DNA from: Cypionkella psychrotolerans
Lineage (GTDB): Bacteria > Pseudomonadota > Alphaproteobacteria > Rhodobacterales > Rhodobacteraceae
Direction: 5' to 3'
Length of the DNA stretch: 64,000 bases
Assembly (NCBI RefSeq): GCF_001294535.1
Contig: NZ_LGIC01000066.1
Location: 105,460 to 169,459, forward strand
Shown one piece after another: positions 59,439 through 64,000 of this stretch. Positions within the stretch are counted from its first letter, which is position 1. The number at the start of each line of letters is the position of its first letter. A program made the position numbers and the translations under genes. The notes under the pieces are model-generated. The model did no database searches. It saw only the letters and a program-made list of their open reading frames with translations, and was not told the origin of the DNA.

Positions 59439-60362
59439 TTACTGGGGCGTTGCGCTTTTGGTCAATTCCGTCTGAAGTGTCGCGATAAAGTCCGGCCCTA
59501 TCGCCCATCCGGTAGCCTTCGCCGCAGCCAGTGCCGCACCACCCACCGGGGGCAAAACCGGCGGTACGGGCGGGCCTAGTGCAGCCATCAGTGCCGTCAT
59601 CACCGTGGCGTCCTGCATCACACCGCCCGCAAAACTCCAGCGCAACGGCGGCTCCACCCCCGCGAGCCGTCCCGCCGTCCGCCCCGCAAGCGCCAGATGC
59701 CCGGCGGCCTCTTGCATCAAACCCACCGCCTCAATCACCCCCGCATTGGCCAACCGCGACACCAAAGCCGCCACCGAGGCCAGCCCCGCCCGCGTGTCCC
59801 GCCCATAGGTCCAGCCGAGCAAATCCTCAGCCGCCACCCCCATCTCGCGCAGCAAACCATGCGCAAAGCCCGATGGCGGCTTGCGGCCATCCAAGTGCTG
59901 GCTGGCCAGCGCCAAAGCCGCCCGCCCGATCCAATGCGCCGAGCCTTCATCGCCAAACAAATGGCCCCAGCCGCCGACGCGGTGGGTGCCTAAAGGCCCC
60001 CGTGCCCAAGCCATTGATCCCGTGCCCGCCAGCACCAAAACGCCATCTTCCCCCGCCAAGGCCCCGTGAAATGCCACCGCGACATCGTTCATCACCGCGG
60101 CTTGTGGGCCAAACAGTTCAGCCACCACCGCCACCTGCCGCGCCGAAATCGCCGCAATCTCGCCATGACAGGGCAGCCCCAGAACCGCGCAAGACACCGG
60201 CCCGAACTCTGCCGCCAACAACCCCAAACGCGCTTCCCAACCCGCGCCCGCCGTCGGGTCCAACCCCTCAGCCCACGCCCGCGCCAGCACCCGCCCCGCG
60301 CGGTTGATCACCACCGCATCGGTCTTGCTGCCGCCGCTATCCAGCCCGAGAATCCGCTCCAT
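59439..60362 (-). CDS. BadF/BadG/BcrA-type sugar kinase (N-acetylglucosamine kinase-like)
   Basis: 307 residues. LGLDSGGSKTDAVVIN is the phosphate-1 motif of the actin-like ATPase fold, followed by NDVAVAFHGAL, VLAGTGSMAWARG (adenosine/phosphate region) and WGHLFGDEGSAHWIG. This family includes N-acetylglucosamine kinases. ATG 60362 overlaps the DeoR stop by one base, so regulator and kinase are coupled. Substrate inferred from the neighbours as a (amino)sugar. Confidence 0.88.
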   Translation of the reverse strand: MERILGLDSGGSKTDAVVINRAGRVLARAWAEGLDPTAGAGWEARLGLLAAEFGPVSCAVLGLPCHGEIAAISARQVAVVAELFGPQAAVMNDVAVAFHGALAGEDGVLVLAGTGSMAWARGPLGTHRVGGWGHLFGDEGSAHWIGRAALALASQHLDGRKPPSGFAHGLLREMGVAAEDLLGWTYGRDTRAGLASVAALVSRLANAGVIEAVGLMQEAAGHLALAGRTAGRLAGVEPPLRWSFAGGVMQDATVMTALMAALGPPVPPVLPPVGGAALAAAKATGWAIGPDFIATLQTELTKSATPQ

Positions 60363-61132
60363 CACGCGACCTCCGCCACGGTCACCGCACAACCCAAACC
60401 CGCCAGCACATCCCGCCAGCCAACAGCCAACCGCGCATCGGTCAGCAGGCACATCCCCGCGCCCAGATGCGCCACGCCATAGGTCAGTTGCGGCCCGAAC
60501 TTATCCGCATCGGCCACGATCACCGGGGCCTTGCTGCGCGTCAGCATCAGCGCATTGAGCCGCGCCTCTTGTTCATCGCGGCTGGAAATCTCGCCCCTGT
60601 CCGAGATACCGCCCGCCCCCAGAAACAACTGGTCAAACCATAGCTTCTCCAGCGCCGCTTCTGCCAAAGGCCCCACCATTGAGGCGTTTTGCCGCCGCAA
60701 ACTGCCGCCCAAAAGCGTGACGCCAATTTCCGTCACCGGCATCAACACCTGTGCCACCGGCAGACAATTCGTGAAGACTCGCAACGGCATCGGGTTCAGC
60801 CGCAGCCGCCGCGCCAGTTGCAGCACCGTGGTTCCAGCATCGAGAAACACCGAGGTTTCCGGTCGCAGCATCTGATACGCCGCTTCGCCAATCGCGCGTT
60901 TGGCGGGTAGGTTGATCTGCTCGCGGCTCTCAAACGCCACCTCAACGCCGGAAGTCTCAGCAATCTGCGCGCCGCCATGCGTGCGCAAAATCTGCCCCTC
61001 AGCCTCCAGTGTCAGCAGATCGCGCCGCACCGTTGGTTCCGACGCGCCCACCGCTGCTGCGATCTCGGCAATCGAGGAATATCCCTTGGCGAAAAGGTGC
61101 TGCCGGATGGCGGTGGCGCGATCAATCTTCAT
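60362..61132 (-). CDS. DeoR-family transcriptional repressor
   Basis: 256 residues. The N-terminal helix-turn-helix IRQHLFAKGYSSIAEIAAAVGASEPTVRRDLLTLEAEGQILRTHGGA is the DeoR signature, and the C-terminal sugar-phosphate sensor domain carries DAGTTVLQLARRL, LLGGSLRR and VADADKFG. It probably represses the importer/kinase operon and the divergent kbaZ, relieved by a sugar phosphate. Palindromic TTTTGATCAAAA and GATCAAAAA repeats lie in the intergenic gap. Confidence 0.93.
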   Translation of the reverse strand: MKIDRATAIRQHLFAKGYSSIAEIAAAVGASEPTVRRDLLTLEAEGQILRTHGGAQIAETSGVEVAFESREQINLPAKRAIGEAAYQMLRPETSVFLDAGTTVLQLARRLRLNPMPLRVFTNCLPVAQVLMPVTEIGVTLLGGSLRRQNASMVGPLAEAALEKLWFDQLFLGAGGISDRGEISSRDEQEARLNALMLTRSKAPVIVADADKFGPQLTYGVAHLGAGMCLLTDARLAVGWRDVLAGLGCAVTVAEVA

Positions 61133-61166
61133 GGCGGTCCTGTTTTCCGGTATGCCCCTATACAGA

Positions 61167-61247
61167 GATCAAAAATAATCACTGTCAATCATGATGGTGA
61201 TCATTTATGATTTTTTTAGCGATATACGCTCCTATTTTGATCAAAAA
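61167..61247. promoter_or_regulatory. Operator-like GATCAAAAA repeats between deoR and kbaZ
   Basis: GATCAAAAA occurs at 61167-61175 and 61239-61247; the latter is part of the perfect palindrome TTTTGATCAAAA (61235-61246). Between them is the imperfect dyad ATCATGAT...ATCAT (61189-61206). The spacing suits a DeoR-type repressor controlling both divergent genes. Confidence 0.45.
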
Positions 61248-61260
61248 GGATCGACCTGCA

Positions 61261-62526
61261 ATGTCCACCGCCGCCCTGCTTGCCTTCGCCCCCGCCCGGA
61301 AATCTGGCCAAGTGCTTGCGATTCCATCGATTTGCTCGGCGCATCCGGTGGTGATCGCCGCCAGCTTCGCATTGGGCCGGGCGCGCGGCACCCCGGTGCT
61401 GATCGAGGCGACCTGCAATCAGGTCAACCATGAAGGTGGCTATACCGGCATGACCCCCGCCGATTTTCGCCGCTTCGTGTCGGGAATCGCCGCGGCAGAG
61501 GGCTTTGATCCGGCAAACCTGATCCTTGGCGGCGACCATCTGGGCCCGAACCCCTGGACCGCGCTGCCCGCTGCCGAAGCGATGACGAAGGCCTGCGATA
61601 TGGTCGCGGCCTATGCGCAGGCGGGGTTTGGCAAGATCCATCTCGACGCCAGCATGGCCTGTTTGGGCGACCCCAATCCGCTGCCCGATGCCACCATCGC
61701 CACCCGTAACGCCCAACTCGCCGCCATAGCCGAGACCCACAGCCCAACGCCCCCGGTCTATATCATCGGCACCGAAGTTCCTGTCCCCGGCGGCGCTTGG
61801 GAGGAGGTTGAGGGTTTGACCCCCACCCCGCCCGAAGCCGCCCTCGCCACCGCTGCCTTGCAACTAGAGGCGTTCAAAGCCGCTGGCATCGCAGCCGCTT
61901 TCGCGCGCGTCGTCGGCCTTGTGGTGCAGCCCGGCGTCGAATTCGGCAATGAAAACGTCGTCGCCTATCACCGCCCCGCCGCCCGCGCTCTGGTCGCCTG
62001 CCTGCCCAAACTGCCGATGCTGTTTGAGGCGCATTCGACCGATTACCAGACCCCGCAAGCGCTGGCTGATCTGGTGCAAGACGGTTTCGGCATCCTGAAA
62101 GTCGGCCCCGGCCTGACCTTTGCCTTGCGCGAGGCGCTCTATGGCCTCGATCATATCGCGGATGTGCTGTTCCCGGACCACACGCCCCTGCGCGTGACGA
62201 TGGAGGCTTTAATGCAGCAAAAGCCGCAGCATTGGGCGAAATATTACCACGGCACGCCGCTGCACCAGCATCTGCAACGGCATTACAGCTATTCCGACCG
62301 CATCCGCTATTACTGGACCGATCCGGTTGCCAGCGCTGCCGTCGCCGATCTGATGGCACTGTTTGGCGACGCAAGCCTCCCCGAGCCGCTGATCTCGCAG
62401 CACCTTGGCGCGGCTTATAGCGATGTGATGACAGGCAAAACCGCCAAAACCGCCCCCGCCCTGCTGCGTGCGGCGGTGATGCGCGCGCTGACGCCGTATT
62501 TCGATGCCTGCTATGGCGCGCACTGA
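61261..62526 (+). CDS. kbaZ: Tagatose-bisphosphate aldolase non-catalytic subunit (KbaZ/GatZ/AgaZ-type)
   Basis: 421 residues. GIPS-like AIPSICSAHPVVIAASF, VLIEATCNQVNHEGGYTGMTPADFR, ILGGDHLGPNPWT, HLDASMACLGDP and FEAHSTDYQT match the KbaZ/GatZ family, required for full activity and stability of the KbaY/GatY aldolase. The catalytic subunit is not in the window. ATG 61261 is used (AAAGGA 10 bp upstream). It is divergent from the DeoR regulator. A CCGC-AAAA-GCGG hairpin (62528-62539) follows the stop. Confidence 0.92.
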   Translation: MSTAALLAFAPARKSGQVLAIPSICSAHPVVIAASFALGRARGTPVLIEATCNQVNHEGGYTGMTPADFRRFVSGIAAAEGFDPANLILGGDHLGPNPWTALPAAEAMTKACDMVAAYAQAGFGKIHLDASMACLGDPNPLPDATIATRNAQLAAIAETHSPTPPVYIIGTEVPVPGGAWEEVEGLTPTPPEAALATAALQLEAFKAAGIAAAFARVVGLVVQPGVEFGNENVVAYHRPAARALVACLPKLPMLFEAHSTDYQTPQALADLVQDGFGILKVGPGLTFALREALYGLDHIADVLFPDHTPLRVTMEALMQQKPQHWAKYYHGTPLHQHLQRHYSYSDRIRYYWTDPVASAAVADLMALFGDASLPEPLISQHLGAAYSDVMTGKTAKTAPALLRAAVMRALTPYFDACYGAH

Positions 62527-62527
62527 T

Positions 62528-62539
62528 CCGCAAAAGCGG
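62528..62539 (+). terminator. Small hairpin after kbaZ
   Basis: CCGC-AAAA-GCGG directly after the stop codon, then GCCACCAG/CTGGTGGC (62542-62549 and 62577-62584) as a second, longer-range inverted repeat. No T-tract follows, so termination efficiency is uncertain. Confidence 0.35.
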
Positions 62540-62577
62540 CTGCCACCAGCAAACTGAAACCATATTTCTGGATTTTC

Positions 62578-62602
62578 TGGTGGCGAGAGAGAGACTCGAA
62601 AC
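62578..62602 (-). other. Possible tRNA 3'-end remnant / attachment site
   Basis: Reading the minus strand, the segment contains TTCGAGT (T-loop-like, 62601-62595), then CTCTC, TCTCGCC, A and CCA, i.e. a T-loop plus 3' stem, acceptor 3' strand and CCA tail of a tRNA. The 5' half of a tRNA is absent and the T-stem 5' strand does not pair, so it is not a gene. It lies ~90 bp before an integrase, as expected for an att site left by integration into a tRNA. Confidence 0.4.
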
Positions 62603-62657
62603 GAAACGGATAGACACGCCAATAATCGTTGACAATCTTACGCTTAGAAGGCATCCG

Positions 62658-62683
62658 TTGGTAGGAATGGTTGGTAGGAATAG
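62658..62683 (+). repeat. Tandem 13-bp repeat before the integrase
   Basis: TTGGTAGGAAT(G/A)G occurs twice in direct tandem just before the integrase gene. Such repeats can be arm-type binding sites for tyrosine recombinases. Boundaries approximate. Confidence 0.5.
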
Positions 62684-62692
62684 GTTCGCAAA

Positions 62693-63607
62693 TTGGCACG
62701 AAAGACAGCAAAGGCGCTGCCCCGCCTCCTCAGATTGAAGGGGCAGACGTTCTGGTTTGCGCGGGATTTGCCCGCCGATTGCCGACCCATCTTTGGCAAG
62801 AAAACATGGCTGACCAATCTAGGGACTGCCGACATCAAGATCGCCGTTCAACGGCGCGATACGCTTGAAGCCGAAACCACGCAGGCCTTTGCAGCAATGC
62901 GCGCGGGGACTTGGAACCCCTCTGAGGCCCTCTCCCCTGTCGCCCGTGGTGAACTCTACCGCGAGACGCTCTTGGCCCTTTCAAGCGGCTCAGAGGCGGA
63001 CCCAGATGCGTTGGAGTTGGCAGTATATGCGGCTGAGTCTGAGCGCGATGCCTACCGTGGGCCGCAAAAGGGGGCCTTCGGGGATGCCTTGAAGGGCAGC
63101 GTGGAGGTGGATCGCCATATCGACGCCTACCTCATCACAATCGCCAAGCTGGCACCTGCAACCATCCGGGGCATGAAAGGGCATATTCTACAGTTCGCGC
63201 GCTGGGCTTCTGAAAAGAAGTTGCGCCTTGATGCTGTGAGCAGACGAATAGCGGGTCAGTATGTCACGGCGGTTATCGACCCCATGCACCCCAAGACTGC
63301 CGCAGCACATCTTGGCTCGTTGCGGTCATATTGGGGGTTCCTGCATAGAAGGGGCCACATCGTTGGTGCTGATGCGAAGGGCGGGCCGTGGGCGGACCAA
63401 CAGATTGAGGTGAAGGGCAAAAGGGTCGAGCGCGGCGACAAAGATGAAGCACGCCCCTTCACCGTCGATGAGGTGCGAACACTCCTCTATTCTCCTTTTC
63501 CCCCTCGCATGGCAGCGGAATTTGCGCCTCAGCTCATTGACGCTCTGACAATCTCTCTTCTTTCAGGTATGCGCCAAGAAGAGATTGCAACGCTTTGGGT
63601 TGAATAG
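62693..63607 (+). pseudogene. Tyrosine recombinase/integrase, cut off by an IS3-family insertion
   Basis: 304 residues ending where an IS begins. The N-terminal region (FWFARDLPADCRPIFGKKTWLTNLGTADIKIA) is a DUF6538/SAM-like arm, followed by the core-binding domain (about 140-220, SVEVDRHIDAYLITIAKLAPATIRGMKGHI) and only the first catalytic box, LLSGMRQEEIATLW, with its Arg. The His-x-x-Arg box and the Tyr are missing, so the product is inactive. The stop codon is supplied by IS sequence starting about 63601. TTG 62693 is the only in-frame start after the preceding stop. Confidence 0.8.
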
Positions 63608-64000
63608 CCCCGAGTTTCCTAGACACCTTGCAGCTTCAGTTTTTGCTGCTGCTCGAATGCGATCGGCGACAGCATTCCGTTCCTAACGTGTTTGCGCTGC
63701 GGGTTGTAGAAGAACTCGATGTAGTCGAACACATCCTGGCGGGCTTCTTTGCGGGTTTTATACTTTCTTCGGCGGATGCGTTCGCGTTTGAGCAGGTTGA
63801 AGAAGCTTTCGGCGACGGCGTTGTCCCAGCAGTTGCCACGTCGGCTCATGCTTTGCGTCAGATTGTGCTGTTCGAGGAACTCCTGCCACTCATAGCTGGT
63901 GAACTGTGAGCCTTGGTCGGAATGCACTTGGACTTTGGTCTTCGGTTTGCGGCGCCAGACGGCCATCAGAAGGGCTTGCAACGGCAGATCCGTATAGGTC
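63601..64000 (-). mobile_element. IS3-family insertion sequence, left end in window
   Basis: The element starts about 63601 with TG AATAGCCCCGAGTTTCCT, an end sequence of the IS3-group type (TGAACCGCCCCG...-like), disrupts the integrase, and carries a minus-strand OrfB. It continues past the window, so the other end, the target duplication and OrfA are not visible. Confidence 0.75.
63619..64000 (-). CDS. IS3-family transposase OrfB (integrase core), partial
   Basis: The frame is open to the window end. It shows the C-terminal part of the DDE integrase core: VQVHSDQGSQFTS with the second Asp, then NCWDNAVAESFFNLLKRERIRRRKYKTRKEARQDVFDYIEFFYNPQRKH with the catalytic Glu about 35 residues later, ending L-S-P-I-A-F-E. 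This is typical of OrfB of IS3. The beginning lies outside the window. Likely functional as far as seen. Confidence 0.9.
   Translation of the reverse strand, partial: TYTDLPLQALLMAVWRRKPKTKVQVHSDQGSQFTSYEWQEFLEQHNLTQSMSRRGNCWDNAVAESFFNLLKRERIRRRKYKTRKEARQDVFDYIEFFYNPQRKHVRNGMLSPIAFEQQQKLKLQGV

Noticed and set aside
62578..62602. A functional tRNA gene on the minus strand
   Set aside because: Only T-loop and 3' acceptor parts are recognisable; the T-stem 5' strand does not pair, and no anticodon or D arm is present. Kept only as a possible att remnant.
1..64000. CRISPR arrays or toxin-antitoxin modules
   Set aside because: No regularly spaced direct repeats of 25-40 bp and no recognisable TA pairs were seen.

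Overview
This window comes from a GC-rich alphaproteobacterium, most likely a member of the Rhodobacteraceae. The evidence is the tight ATGA/TGATG-coupled operons, the phn (C-P lyase) operon with phnF/phnM/DUF1045 satellites, the ureide-type purine pathway, a DUF2125-type protein, and intergenic repeats built around a GATATTTGAGCACAG-like core. All assignments are from reading the sequence and protein motifs; no database search was possible.

Layout. 1-3.4 kb: end of a thiamine-diphosphate enzyme, then a class III aminotransferase and a glutamine-synthetase-family ligase (amine or polyamine catabolism). 3.5-8.7 kb: CbiX-type chelatase, a hydroxylysine-kinase-like phosphotransferase translationally coupled to a class III PLP enzyme, an EEP nuclease/phosphatase, a GNAT acetyltransferase and a conserved unknown protein. 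8.7-12.1 kb: ureide branch of purine degradation (AllA, AllE, a PuuE-UraD fusion, and divergent HIU hydrolase). 12.2-16.9 kb: MacAB-type efflux system with a secreted DUF2125-like protein. 17.0-20.3 kb: an unusual operon of a small membrane protein, a winged-helix regulator, a membrane protein with a linalool dehydratase/isomerase-like domain, and a DgkA-type kinase, with matching palindromes upstream. 20.4-30.9 kb: exonuclease, a BMP-type nucleoside/purine ABC importer, 8-oxoguanine-deaminase-like amidohydrolase, GST, and a Rieske oxygenase split over two genes; then an acylphosphatase-like small protein and an AbrB-family permease.

30.9-50.1 kb is phosphorus acquisition. An Fbp/PotABC-like ABC importer and phnCDEE diverge from one intergenic region, where each strand carries four 11-bp-phased PHO-box-like half sites. 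Beyond them lie a hexapeptide acetyltransferase of the phosphonate type, phnF with a second PhnM, and phnGHIJK-corA-phnLN, with DUF1045 and phnM diverging. A CorA-type metal transporter is embedded in the C-P lyase operon. 50.1-54.3 kb: KdpE, a shortened KdpD-like kinase and the Kup potassium transporter. 54.3-62.5 kb: an amino-sugar or ketose utilisation cluster (DeoR regulator, BadF-type kinase, ABC importer, SIS isomerase/deaminase, divergent KbaZ). 62.5-64 kb: edge of a mobile region, with a possible tRNA 3'-end remnant and an integrase gene cut by an IS3-family element that runs off the window.

The parts most worth follow-up are the LDI-like operon with its palindromes, the split Rieske oxygenase, the dual PHO-box region with its uncharacterised importer, CorA inside the phn operon, and the 16-bp palindrome that twice sits near CtrA-like sites.
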